Of a stretch of 64,000 bases of DNA, positions 1-7,917 are shown piece after piece; position 1 is the stretch's first letter, and each line of letters starts with the position of its first letter. The stretch comes from Promethearchaeota archaeon (GTDB lineage Archaea > Asgardarchaeota > Lokiarchaeia > Helarchaeales > RDOG01). The notes under the pieces were generated by a model. It saw only the letters and a program-made list of their open reading frames with translations, had not been told where the DNA came from and ran no database searches. The DNA lies in the NCBI GenBank assembly GCA_011365055.1, contig RDOG01000011.1, positions 62,001-126,000 on the forward strand. Reading direction: 5' to 3'. The position numbers were made by a program, and so were the translations under genes.

Positions 1-485
1 ATTCTTTTTTCTGAAGTATTTGGAGCAATTAGAAATATGATATGAACATCATTTTTTTTACTTTCCTGTAAAGCAAACTCTGCTTCTTCAATCGGTAAAT
101 CGGGAATGACAATCCCTTGAACTTGATGCTTTTTACACATTTTAAAAAATTCTTCTAAAGGATATTGAAGAACAATATTATAATACGTCAGAAAAATTAA
201 AGGTATTTTTGAAAATTCACGGATTTTTTTTACAAGTTCAAATGCTTTATCAGTATTCATACCAGCATTCAAAGATCTTTGATAACTTTTTTGGATGGTT
301 GGACCATCAGCCATTGGATCACTAAAAGGAATACCTAATTCAATAATGTCAGCTCCATTTTCAATTAAAGTTGTAATTATTTTTATAGTTATTTCTTCAT
401 TTGGATCACCTAAAGTTACGAATGGCATGAATGCACTCTCGTTTTTTGATTTTAATGTAATAAATAAATCATCAAGTGTGTTCAT
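1..485 (-). CDS. trpA: Tryptophan synthase alpha chain, N-terminal part (cut by window edge)
   Basis: Cleaves indole-3-glycerol phosphate to indole and glyceraldehyde 3-phosphate; the indole is channelled to TrpB. Reading the minus strand from ATG at 485 gives about 161 residues that run off the left edge. The visible part has the family's N-terminal catalytic segment (FVTLGDP, then [17 protein letters not shown]) with the catalytic Glu in the ELG motif and the FSDP loop, followed by QGIVIPDLP carrying the catalytic Asp region. The start overlaps the trpB stop as ATGA, so translation is probably coupled. It is the last visible gene of trpDCFBA. Nothing is unusual apart from truncation by the window. 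Confidence 0.95.
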   Translation of the reverse strand, partial: MNTLDDLFITLKSKNESAFMPFVTLGDPNEEITIKIITTLIENGADIIELGIPFSDPMADGPTIQKSYQRSLNAGMNTDKAFELVKKIREFSKIPLIFLTYYNIVLQYPLEEFFKMCKKHQVQGIVIPDLPIEEAEFALQESKKNDVHIIFLIAPNTSEKR

Positions 486-1690
486 ATTTTAATATCCCCT
501 AAATTTTTGTTTATTATATCAAGATCTTTTCCTCCAGCACCGGAGAGATTGAGAACTACTATATCATCTCTATTAAATGCTTTTTTTGCTATTTTTATTA
601 GATATCCAAGCGCGTGACTTGGTTCTAAAGCAGGAATTATCCCTTCAGTCTTGCATAACATTTTAAATGCATCAAGAGCTTCTTGATCAGTAGCTGAGCC
701 TGTTTTTAGTCTTTTAATTTCTTTTAAAAGTGCATGCTCAGGTCCTACACCCGGATAATCTAATCCTGCACTAACGCTATAACTAGTTTTGATCTGCCCA
801 TAACGATCTTGTTGAAGATGTGTATGTGCACCATGAAACACACCTTTCGAATCTTTTCCCAAGCTTATAGCATTATCAGCAGTGTTAATGCCCTTACCTG
901 CGGCTTCCACAGCATGTAGTTCAACATTTTCATCTTCAATAAATTCGTAAAATGCTCCAATTGCATTACTTCCACCTCCTACACAAGCGATAATTGCATT
1001 GGGTAATCGATTTTCTTTTTGTAAGATTTGTTCTCTTATCTCAATTCCTATGATCTTTTGAAATTCTCTTACAATCAAAGGATATGGATGTGGACCAACA
1101 ACCGAACCGATTAAATAATAAGTTGAAGACAAATTAGTGATCCAATCTCTTAAAGCTTCATTTATAGCATCTTTTAAGGTCTTACTTCCAGAATCTACAG
1201 GTCTAATGTTAGCACCTAAAAGTTTCATTCTAAATACATTAAATTTTTGTCGTTCTACATCTTCTCTACCCATATGGACTTCTGTTTTAATTCCCATTAA
1301 AGCTCCAGCTATTGCAGTTGCAAATCCATGTTGTCCAGCACCAGTTTCAGCAATTAATCTAGTTTTTTTCATGTATTTACATAATAACGCTTGACCCAAA
1401 GTGTTGTTAATTTTATGAGCTCCACCGTGAAGTAAATCTTCTCGCTTCAAATATACTTTACATCCTAATTTTTCACTCAAATTCTTGGCTAGGTACAAAG
1501 GAGTAGGTCGACCTGCATAATCCTTTAACAGATCTCTTAGCTCTTTTTGAAAAGCAGGGGTATCTTTGATTGAAAAAAAAGCTTTTTCAAGTTCTTCTAA
1601 AGCTGGCATTAGGATCTCAGGAACAAATTTTCCACCAAATTTTCCAAATTTTCCAAAATTATCAGGATATTTATTTTTATAACTATTCAT
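482..1690 (-). CDS. trpB: Tryptophan synthase beta chain
   Basis: PLP enzyme that condenses indole with serine to give tryptophan. The 402 residues match the usual TrpB1 length. The PLP lysine is K93 in the HKINN motif, GAGQHG at about 118-122 binds the substrate carboxylate, and a GGGSNAIG phosphate-binding loop lies near 240. The N-terminus carries a short repeat ([10 protein letters not shown]) before the family FVPE signature. A GAGGTGAG ribosome site precedes the ATG. It overlaps trpF by 8 bases upstream and trpA by 4 bases downstream, so it lies inside a tightly packed operon. Function is secure. Confidence 0.97.
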   Translation of the reverse strand: MNSYKNKYPDNFGKFGKFGGKFVPEILMPALEELEKAFFSIKDTPAFQKELRDLLKDYAGRPTPLYLAKNLSEKLGCKVYLKREDLLHGGAHKINNTLGQALLCKYMKKTRLIAETGAGQHGFATAIAGALMGIKTEVHMGREDVERQKFNVFRMKLLGANIRPVDSGSKTLKDAINEALRDWITNLSSTYYLIGSVVGPHPYPLIVREFQKIIGIEIREQILQKENRLPNAIIACVGGGSNAIGAFYEFIEDENVELHAVEAAGKGINTADNAISLGKDSKGVFHGAHTHLQQDRYGQIKTSYSVSAGLDYPGVGPEHALLKEIKRLKTGSATDQEALDAFKMLCKTEGIIPALEPSHALGYLIKIAKKAFNRDDIVVLNLSGAGGKDLDIINKNLGDIKI

Positions 1691-2369
1691 TTTTATAACT
1701 CACCTCTCTTGCATTTTTTATAAAATTGACAATCAATCCTTCGTCCTTAATACCAGGAGATGATTCTACACCACTTGAAACATCAACTGCATAAGGTCGT
1801 ACTTGTTGAATTGCATTAATTATATTGTCGGGATTTAGACCTCCAGATAGAATTAAGGGAATTTCAATTACTTCTTTGACTTCTTTAGCAATTTCTAAGT
1901 TGTTTAAAATTCCAGATCCACCAATAGTTATTTCTGAATATGTATCAATTAGAAGGGCATCACAATATTTTGCCAAAATCTTACTTGATATGATTGGATC
2001 GTTATTGATAACTTTAGAATTGCCATCTTGATCAATAGGCAAACTAATAATCAACTTAATTTTGGTTTTTTTTCTAATTTCTTTAAAAAATGATTCAGAC
2101 TCTAAAGCATGGAGTTGAATGACATCAGGATTTAAAATTCGTTCTAGTGTAATAATACCAGAAATAGAGTTTGGGATTGTAACACAAACAAAATCAATAA
2201 AAGGAGGTAATATCCTTTTTATAGCTAAAGCTCTTTTGACGCTAAGATTTCTCGGAGACTTGGGAACATTGATCACGGTGCCAATTGCATCCACACCTTC
2301 TTCTATTAATAAATTAACGTGTTCTTCTTCTCTAATTCCACAAATTTTAATTTTAACCAATTGGTTCAC
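1683..2369 (-). CDS. trpF: Phosphoribosylanthranilate isomerase
   Basis: Amadori rearrangement of N-(5'-phosphoribosyl)anthranilate to CdRP, third step of tryptophan synthesis. It is a single TIM barrel of 228 residues. KICGI near residue 8-12 holds the catalytic Cys, a central [13 protein letters not shown] stretch supplies the catalytic Asp and glycine loop, and [10 protein letters not shown] plus [14 protein letters not shown] form the phosphate-binding end. The longest reading starts at a GTG that lies inside the AAAGGTG ribosome site. The in-frame TTG at 2360, six bases after that site, is the more plausible start. The gene overlaps the end of trpC and the start of trpB. Confidence 0.95.
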   Translation of the reverse strand: MNQLVKIKICGIREEEHVNLLIEEGVDAIGTVINVPKSPRNLSVKRALAIKRILPPFIDFVCVTIPNSISGIITLERILNPDVIQLHALESESFFKEIRKKTKIKLIISLPIDQDGNSKVINNDPIISSKILAKYCDALLIDTYSEITIGGSGILNNLEIAKEVKEVIEIPLILSGGLNPDNIINAIQQVRPYAVDVSSGVESSPGIKDEGLIVNFIKNAREVSYKNE

Positions 2370-3135
2370 CTTTCAATTCTATAATTTTTAAAGTGATATC
2401 AGGTGCTTGCATAATAGAAGTTCCAATCAAAATAGCATCAGCACCAGCATCAACAATAAATTGTACATCTTTTCGAGATTTTATTCCACTTTCACTTATT
2501 ATAACTGAATTTGGGAATTCTTGTCTAATATTTGGGATTAATTTTTTAGTTGTTTCTATATTAATTGAGAAATCAGTCAGATTACGGTTATTAATTCCAA
2601 TTATTTTACAATCCAATCCTTTAATTTTATTAATATCATCTTTATCATGTACTTCTATTAGCGTTTCAAGATTTAGTTTTCGTGATAAATCGATAAAATT
2701 AGAAATCTGATTTTTATTTAATATAGAAGCAATGATTAGGACCATATTTGCACCTAAATCTGCTGCAAAATATAATTGGCTTTCATGTAAGAAAAAATCT
2801 TTCATTAAAATAGGTTTTTGCGACTTTTCTCGAACTATAATGAGATAATCTGGAGATCCTTTAAAATAATTGGGTTCAGTTAATACACTAAAACCAATAA
2901 CGCCACCTGATTCCATGGCGTTTACAATCTTTTCAATGGAGGATTTTTCTTTTATATCACCCATCGAAGGAGATGCAAATTTAACCTCTGAAATAATTGA
3001 TACATTCGATCGATTTTTTATCGAATTATAAAATTTACCAGATTCACGAGGTATTTTTTTTGCAACTTTATAATTGTCAATAATATTTTTAATGCTTTTT
3101 TTTCGATTTTCTATAATTTCATCTAAAAAACTCAA
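2353..3135 (-). CDS. trpC: Indole-3-glycerol phosphate synthase
   Basis: Closes the indole ring by converting CdRP to indole-3-glycerol phosphate, the substrate of TrpA. It is a 260-residue TIM barrel of normal family length. E50 and K52 lie in the SEVKFASPSMG motif, K112 in ILMKDFF is the catalytic lysine, GINNRNL and ISESGI are the standard C-terminal barrel motifs, and DAILIGTSIM is the phosphate site. The start is TTG, seven bases after GGAGG. It overlaps trpD by 4 bases and trpF by 17 bases. Confidence 0.96.
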   Translation of the reverse strand: MSFLDEIIENRKKSIKNIIDNYKVAKKIPRESGKFYNSIKNRSNVSIISEVKFASPSMGDIKEKSSIEKIVNAMESGGVIGFSVLTEPNYFKGSPDYLIIVREKSQKPILMKDFFLHESQLYFAADLGANMVLIIASILNKNQISNFIDLSRKLNLETLIEVHDKDDINKIKGLDCKIIGINNRNLTDFSINIETTKKLIPNIRQEFPNSVIISESGIKSRKDVQFIVDAGADAILIGTSIMQAPDITLKIIELKGEPIG

Positions 3136-4196
3136 TACTTTTCCTCCAATTCCTTGAATTTCTCCAAATTTCCCCCAGATACTTTTATTAATTTTACTAA
3201 TTTCTCAATCGGTTTTTTACTTTCAATTGTATCTTGTGCAATGGTCATTCCTTCTTTAAAATTGCTAGCTTTTTCAGTAACATATAGCCCAGCTGCAACA
3301 TTCATTCGTACTATATCTGCTTTTGGAGATTGATTCCCTCGAAGAATTTCTAATGTAATTTTTAAATTAGTCTCTAAATCGCCACCTTTAATATCAGTAA
3401 TTGATGCTTTAAGAACATCAAAATTATCGACATTTAATTCATAATTTTTGATTTCGCCATTATTCAGCTCAGAAACAATCGTTTTACCAATATTAGATAC
3501 TTCATCGAGCCCAGGTAAACCATGAAATGTGAGTGCACGTTCCACTTTCAAGAGCTTTAATGTTTGAGCCATCTTTTCTGTCAAATCAGGAGAAAAAATA
3601 CCTAATATTTGAGAATGAGCACTTGCAGGATTGGTTAAAGGACCTAATATATTAAAAACAGTTCGTATACCAAGCTCCTTTCTAGGCCCAATAGCATGTT
3701 TCATGGCAGGATGAAATACAGGAGCAAACATGAATCCTATTCCAGCATCTTCAATACATTTTTGAACAACTTCAGGAGAAGCTGCTATATTTACACCTAA
3801 ACCCTCAAGTAAATCAGCACTCCCACATAAACTTGAGACAGATCTATTGCCATGCTTAGCAATATAGATATTTGCACTGGCTAAAATTAATGCAGCAATC
3901 GTGCTGATATTAAAAGTGTTATATTCATCACCACCAGTTCCACAAGTATCGAGTAGAATTGCATTTTTAGGAATTTTCGGAGATATTTGATTGCCATACT
4001 TCCTCATTATTCTAGCAAGAGCTGCAATCTCCTTGAAACTCTCGCCTTTAGATCTTAATGCAACTAGGAATGCACCAATCTGAGCGGGAGATGCATTTCC
4101 GCTCATAATTAATTCCATTGCATTTTCAGCGGATTTTTCATCCAAATCTTTTTTTATGATTAATTTTTCCAATATTTTCTTCATTTCTACAGTCAT
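3132..4196 (-). CDS. trpD: Anthranilate phosphoribosyltransferase
   Basis: Transfers phosphoribose from PRPP to anthranilate, the second pathway step. The glycine-rich PRPP loop (DTCGTGGDEYNTFNIST) lies near residue 85, followed by KHGNRSVSS and the anthranilate-site segment HPAMKHAIGPRKELGIRT. The reading frame extends to a GTG at 4205, but that GTG is part of the GAGGTGG ribosome site, so the ATG at 4196 is chosen. It is the first gene of trpDCFBA. No trpE or trpG lies upstream, so anthranilate synthase must be encoded elsewhere or anthranilate imported. The candidate RNA at 4252-4450 sits directly upstream on the same strand. Confidence 0.95.
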   Translation of the reverse strand: MTVEMKKILEKLIIKKDLDEKSAENAMELIMSGNASPAQIGAFLVALRSKGESFKEIAALARIMRKYGNQISPKIPKNAILLDTCGTGGDEYNTFNISTIAALILASANIYIAKHGNRSVSSLCGSADLLEGLGVNIAASPEVVQKCIEDAGIGFMFAPVFHPAMKHAIGPRKELGIRTVFNILGPLTNPASAHSQILGIFSPDLTEKMAQTLKLLKVERALTFHGLPGLDEVSNIGKTIVSELNNGEIKNYELNVDNFDVLKASITDIKGGDLETNLKITLEILRGNQSPKADIVRMNVAAGLYVTEKASNFKEGMTIAQDTIESKKPIEKLVKLIKVSGGNLEKFKELEEKY

Positions 4197-4251
4197 TAAT
4201 ACCACCTCAAGGATAATTATTAATAAAAAAATAAAAAATTAGAAATTAATA

Positions 4252-4450
4252 AAAAGGCCGTTGAAAAGCAGACGTCTAGCTCTGCCAGCTCTGCCAAGGC
4301 CAATGCCAACAACGGGAAAATAACTTAAGGATGTTTAAAATATTCCTTGATGCACTTAGGATTTTAAAAAACGCTCGGAACACCCTTGCTAGATGTTCTC
4401 CATCGAAGCTTGTTACTTCCAGTCCAAGGCATCGCATCCAAAATAGGTTA
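4252..4450 (-). ncRNA. Candidate structured RNA upstream of trpD
   Basis: About 200 bases are clearly richer in G and C than the surrounding intergenic DNA and have no reading frame. On the minus strand I see a 7-bp hairpin (GAACATC/GGTGTTC, plus positions 4378-4384 with 4392-4398, 7-base loop). There is a longer 3' domain closed by CCGTTG/CAACGG (4259-4264 with 4310-4315) that encloses a GCAGA/TCTGC stem and a doubled GGCAGAGC. T-runs follow immediately, as in archaeal terminators. A TATA-like box at about 4466-4480 would start transcription near 4447. It does not look like a tRNA, 5S RNA, SRP RNA or RNase P RNA. It could be a stand-alone sRNA or a trp leader. Strand and ends are inferred. 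Confidence 0.45.
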
Positions 4451-4465
4451 TAGCAATGTAAGGTG

Positions 4466-4480
4466 TTAAATATATAAATG
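4466..4480 (-). promoter_or_regulatory. TATA-like box for the candidate RNA
   Basis: The minus strand reads TTTATATATTTAA here, about 25 bases before the first GC-rich bases of the candidate RNA. That is the usual archaeal TATA-to-start distance. Confidence 0.35.
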
Positions 4481-4536
4481 TTTCTTTATAGTATCCAAAT
4501 TAATTTATCATCTTTGGCTTTATTAATTTAAACAAA

Positions 4537-5025
4537 TTATAATTGGAATAAGGGCATTACTTCTTTTAACTCATTGACACATTTCATAATATATATAATG
4601 GAAAGATTCTCAATTTGTTTTATTAAACTGTTAGAGTATCCAACTTCATTCTTAAATTTAAACCATTCTTGTGTCGCAGTAAATTCGGGATTCATTGAGA
4701 GGAAAATATCTTCGCAATAGTTAAAAAATCGAGCTAATGAATTCCTAACTTCAAGATCATTTATAATTTTTTGAAAATCCATTCCTGTCTCGGTTAAATT
4801 GAAGTGTTTTTTTCGTTTATCATTTCCATCTTTCATGAAGTATACTAATTTATTACGAATCAACTGTTTCATATGTTTTGAAAACGTGTGCCCACTTTCT
4901 AGATTTAATTGTTTTTGAATTTCTTTAGCACTGATTCCAGGATTGTCCTTAATTAAATTTAACATCCTTTTTGACTTATCAGATAAGTGCTTTACAATTA
5001 CTTGTTTATCAATATCATTTAACAT
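4537..5025 (-). CDS. Winged-helix transcriptional regulator
   Basis: A 162-residue probable DNA-binding repressor. Residues 15-75 form an ArsR/MarR-like winged helix: KRMLNLIKDNPGISAKEIQ, the recognition helix around SGHTFSKHMKQLIRNKLV, and the wing YFMKDGNDKRKKHFNLTETG. The C-terminal half (about 85-162) is helical and unassigned, perhaps for dimerisation or ligand sensing. It is divergent from the molybdopterin enzyme at 5209, which makes that gene a plausible target (inference). Start is ATG at 5025 with a GAGGG-like site upstream. The exact family is not certain. Confidence 0.8.
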   Translation of the reverse strand: MLNDIDKQVIVKHLSDKSKRMLNLIKDNPGISAKEIQKQLNLESGHTFSKHMKQLIRNKLVYFMKDGNDKRKKHFNLTETGMDFQKIINDLEVRNSLARFFNYCEDIFLSMNPEFTATQEWFKFKNEVGYSNSLIKQIENLSIIYIMKCVNELKEVMPLFQL

Positions 5026-5208
5026 GATACCCGACCCTCATTCTATTTATTACACTTGTATCTATTTAAAGTTACTTTTGATGATATATGCATTCACTGC
5101 ATCCATTTATCGCATTCATTAATTTCCTACATTAATTTTCTGGAATCACTTAGATTCAAATAATAAGATTTATACTTATGAAAATAAAGCAAAAATTAAT
5201 TATGGATA
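5026..5208. promoter_or_regulatory. Divergent promoter region with repeated GCATTCA-type words
   Basis: This is the 183-base space between the regulator at 4537 and the oxidoreductase at 5209. Around 5085-5125 the words TGCATTCA, TGCATCCA and CGCATTCA recur at about 11-14 base steps, close to one helical turn apart. They may be binding sites for the adjacent winged-helix regulator. This is inference only. Confidence 0.3.
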
Positions 5209-6258
5209 ATGAAATTCTTGCGAAGGGATAATATTTATTTTATTTTTATTGTTTTATTATTATGTACACCTTTTTTTGCGTTAGGAGGCATACTCTTCCA
5301 AAGAATAGTGATTACACCTAATGATCTATTCTTTACAGTATCAATCGGACCTACACCTAAGATTGAGGAATCAACTTGGACCATGCCAGTTAATGGTTAT
5401 GTGGATTATAATCTAACTTTCAATTACACAAACTTCACCACGTTATCTTCGATTGAAATTTTAGCGACTTTACAATGTGTTGAAGGACCATCTGGAACTG
5501 CTCTTTGGAAAGGAGTTCTTGTTAAGGATCTTTTAGCAATGGTGCATCCCAAAACAGGAGCTGTAGATGTAGTTTTTCATGCAGCTGATGGATATTCATC
5601 TTCTTTAACTGTTGCAGAAATTAATTTAGATAATATTATATTAGCTTATGAAATGAATGGGGTGTCTTTACCAGCTGAACAAGGCTTCCCTTTACGAGTT
5701 GTTGCCCCAAACCATGCAGGATATAAGTGGGTTAAATGGATTGTACATATAGAAATTGTTGATTATGATTACAAGGGATATTGGGAAGATAGAGGATGGA
5801 GTGATGATGCACGAAACTCACCCATTAATGATTGGATCATTCATGCATTTTTATTCTCCTTCTCCTTTGTGCTTGGAGGGATAGCAATAGTTTCTGGTTT
5901 AAAATTATCCCCAAAATACCCATATTTTAAGAATTTTCCCAAATTCATAACAAAAAAGTTCCATCTCGGAATCTCTTTATCATATTCTGTATTAAGCATA
6001 ATAAGTTACTTTTATTGGATTGTCATAACTCTCTTTTTACGAGGAAATCTGTTTTACACGGTGCATGGTTATTTTGCAATAATCACGATAGCATTATTAA
6101 TACCAGGATTAATTTCTGGATTAAGAGTACTGAAAAAATATGATGAAGGTAGAAGGAAGGTGCACCTATATATTAATGCGATTTCTTTTCTATGCATCTT
6201 ATTTACTATAATAATAGGATTCACTTTACCCTTTTCAAACAATTTTAGGATATTTTAA
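5209..6258 (+). CDS. Membrane molybdopterin oxidoreductase fused to cytochrome-b-like domain
   Basis: A 349-residue protein with an N-terminal anchor (about 10-30) and an extracytoplasmic sulfite-oxidase-family molybdopterin domain (about 55-190). C90 in the TLQCVEG motif is the expected Mo ligand. WKGVLVKDLL, AADGYSSSL and the PLRVVAPNHAGYKWVKWI core are family signatures. Four hydrophobic segments follow (about 210-230, 252-276, 284-305, 320-343), with single histidines at or near each (H212, H252, H286, H319). This pattern suggests a heme-b-binding four-helix module. The likely role is electron transfer between an external substrate and the membrane; the substrate cannot be told. The gene stands alone and is divergent from the regulator at 4537. 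Confidence 0.8.
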   Translation: MKFLRRDNIYFIFIVLLLCTPFFALGGILFQRIVITPNDLFFTVSIGPTPKIEESTWTMPVNGYVDYNLTFNYTNFTTLSSIEILATLQCVEGPSGTALWKGVLVKDLLAMVHPKTGAVDVVFHAADGYSSSLTVAEINLDNIILAYEMNGVSLPAEQGFPLRVVAPNHAGYKWVKWIVHIEIVDYDYKGYWEDRGWSDDARNSPINDWIIHAFLFSFSFVLGGIAIVSGLKLSPKYPYFKNFPKFITKKFHLGISLSYSVLSIISYFYWIVITLFLRGNLFYTVHGYFAIITIALLIPGLISGLRVLKKYDEGRRKVHLYINAISFLCILFTIIIGFTLPFSNNFRIF

Positions 6259-6410
6259 TAAAAAATAGCTAATTTTTTCTTTTTGAAATATTTAAAGATA
6301 GTAGCATGATAAATTTATTCTGTGTTGAAGGTTTTAGGGAATTACTTTTTCGAATTAGATTCTTCTTACTGAATATCATAAGTTTAAAAGATCTCATTAA
6401 ATTTTTCAGA

Positions 6411-7151
6411 TTATTCAATAGTTATCTTATAATAACAAACATATTTCTCAGGAGGAATTATATGGACGTTAAAATGGACATCTTTACCAAAATTTTCTTG
6501 CAGCATGGCTTCAAAAAAGCCTGCCCCTAAATGATAAAAAAAACCAGTATTCAAAAAATCGAATGGAGAAAATTCAATTTTTAAACTTATTCCTATTCCC
6601 TCATTATCCTCGATAAAATCACCTTTTTTTGCTTTTATCAAATTTTCATATCCTCTTTTTAATCCAATGTGAGTAATCATATTTAAAATTGTTAATCCAA
6701 CGTCTGCCATTCTGTCTAATGCCTCTCTTTTATTCAGTTTTATATTTTTATTGTTTATAATTGTAAGCTCAGGAAGTTTGACGAACTTTCTCATGTTTTT
6801 ACCAATTTCTTTCATCTTGACTTCTGGATCTTTTAGGGAAGGTGAAATAACTTCATCAAACGATTTTAAGAAATATGAGAGCCCATCCATAAATAAATCT
6901 TCATATTTATCTAATTCAATCATATAATTTTTCATAAAACAAATCTTAGATCTACCTATTTTTTGAATAATTATTTTATTTTCTTTTTTTAAATCTTCTA
7001 CGTAATTTTTGATAGTAATTCTATTCATTTTTAATTCTTCAGCTATTTGAGAGATGTTAATTCCATATATATTTTCTTTAATTTTATTTAATATCAGCTC
7101 TTTCCTTGATAATTGCTCTATATTTTTATATGTAGAAGTTTTATCAGACAT
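6411..7151 (-). CDS. HTH transcriptional regulator of the adjacent SCP2 gene cluster
   Basis: 246 residues. Residues 13-75 form a winged helix (KELILNKIKENIYGINISQ, then EELKMNRITIKNYVEDLKKE and a basic wing IIQKIGRSKICFM). Residues 80-246 are an unassigned ligand-type domain ending in beta-rich sequence. Divergently transcribed from the SCP2 gene at 7339, with a near-perfect palindrome between them at 7243-7260. I infer that it controls that cluster and perhaps senses a lipid or acyl compound. No clear ribosome site precedes the ATG, so the mRNA may be leaderless. Confidence 0.75.
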   Translation of the reverse strand: MSDKTSTYKNIEQLSRKELILNKIKENIYGINISQIAEELKMNRITIKNYVEDLKKENKIIIQKIGRSKICFMKNYMIELDKYEDLFMDGLSYFLKSFDEVISPSLKDPEVKMKEIGKNMRKFVKLPELTIINNKNIKLNKREALDRMADVGLTILNMITHIGLKRGYENLIKAKKGDFIEDNEGIGISLKIEFSPFDFLNTGFFYHLGAGFFEAMLQENFGKDVHFNVHIIPPEKYVCYYKITIE

Positions 7152-7230
7152 TTTTAATCAATTTCTCTAAGTTTGATTATTTTTTTCTTGAATATAATAA
7201 ATTAATATCACCTAAAAAATATAACCAAAT

Positions 7231-7260
7231 ATTTTTATAAGACTATACAATGTTGTGTAG
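7231..7260 (+). promoter_or_regulatory. TATA box and palindromic operator before the SCP2 gene
   Basis: ATTTTTATAA at about 7231-7240 resembles an archaeal TATA box. It is followed directly by CTATACAATGTTGTGTAG at 7243-7260, an 18-base inverted repeat with one mismatched pair. The palindrome would sit between TATA box and transcription start, the position expected of a repressor site for the regulator at 6411-7151. Confidence 0.5.
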
Positions 7261-7338
7261 TGCTATACTATATTGAAAACAATATTACATATAATAAATT
7301 GTTGATGAAAAAGTATTAAAAAAATAGGAGGTCAGCAA

Positions 7339-7917
7339 ATGGAGGAATTCAAAAAATTATATGAAGAAATAAAAAAAATTCCTAAAGAAAATGTTGAAAA
7401 TGAATTAATACCAAAACTGTTAACAATGCTGGATAAAGCTAAAGAAATCGGATTTGTTAATATTGTTAAAGAAATTCCAGATGTTATGGATAACATGCGC
7501 ACGATTATTGCTGAGTTCGAACCAGAGGAAGCAATTGAGATCATCAAAAAATACATGCCTGTAGTTTATGATTCGGTTATTGATTTTGTTGAACAAAATG
7601 AAGAACTTCAGGAGGAATTAGAAGATATTGAGGATACTAGTTTAGCTTTAATGGTTGATGATGCCGATTTTACAATAACTCTCATCATTAAAGATGCTAA
7701 GATAAGTTATCAAATGGATATCCCCGAAAATGTTGACCTTACTTTGAAATTGAATAAATCAACAATGAAAAATTTTATGACTAATGATATGGATCCAATG
7801 CAAGCTTACATGTCAGGAGAAATCAAAGCAGAAGGAAACATTACTAAAGCAATGGGCTTACGCCCCATCTTAGATTTCATTAGTGAAGAACTAGGTATTG
7901 AAATTTTGGGTTTATAA
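7339..7917 (+). CDS. SCP2-domain sterol/lipid carrier protein
   Basis: A 192-residue cytoplasmic protein. Residues about 1-90 are helical. Residues 95-190 match the SCP2 fold: DADFTITLIIKDAKISYQ strands, the turn DLTLKLNKSTMKNFM, then MDPMQAYMSGEIKAEGNITKAMGL, where the family has its -GKLKVEGD- hallmark. SCP2 domains bind sterols, fatty acyl chains or acyl-CoA in a hydrophobic tunnel. An AGGAGGT ribosome site lies 8 bases before the ATG. It is the first gene of a cluster with the unknown protein at 7898, divergent from the regulator at 6411. The ligand is unknown. Confidence 0.88.
   Translation: MEEFKKLYEEIKKIPKENVENELIPKLLTMLDKAKEIGFVNIVKEIPDVMDNMRTIIAEFEPEEAIEIIKKYMPVVYDSVIDFVEQNEELQEELEDIEDTSLALMVDDADFTITLIIKDAKISYQMDIPENVDLTLKLNKSTMKNFMTNDMDPMQAYMSGEIKAEGNITKAMGLRPILDFISEELGIEILGL

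Noticed and set aside
4381..4450. Slight likeness of the minus strand (GATGCCTTGG...) to the 5' end of 23S rRNA
   Set aside because: Only a short run matches and the following sequence diverges; no rRNA core helices are present.
6306..6530. Plus-strand frame of 74 codons
   Set aside because: It overlaps the regulator at 6411-7151 on the other strand, has no ribosome site and reads like a shadow of that gene plus AT-rich spacer.
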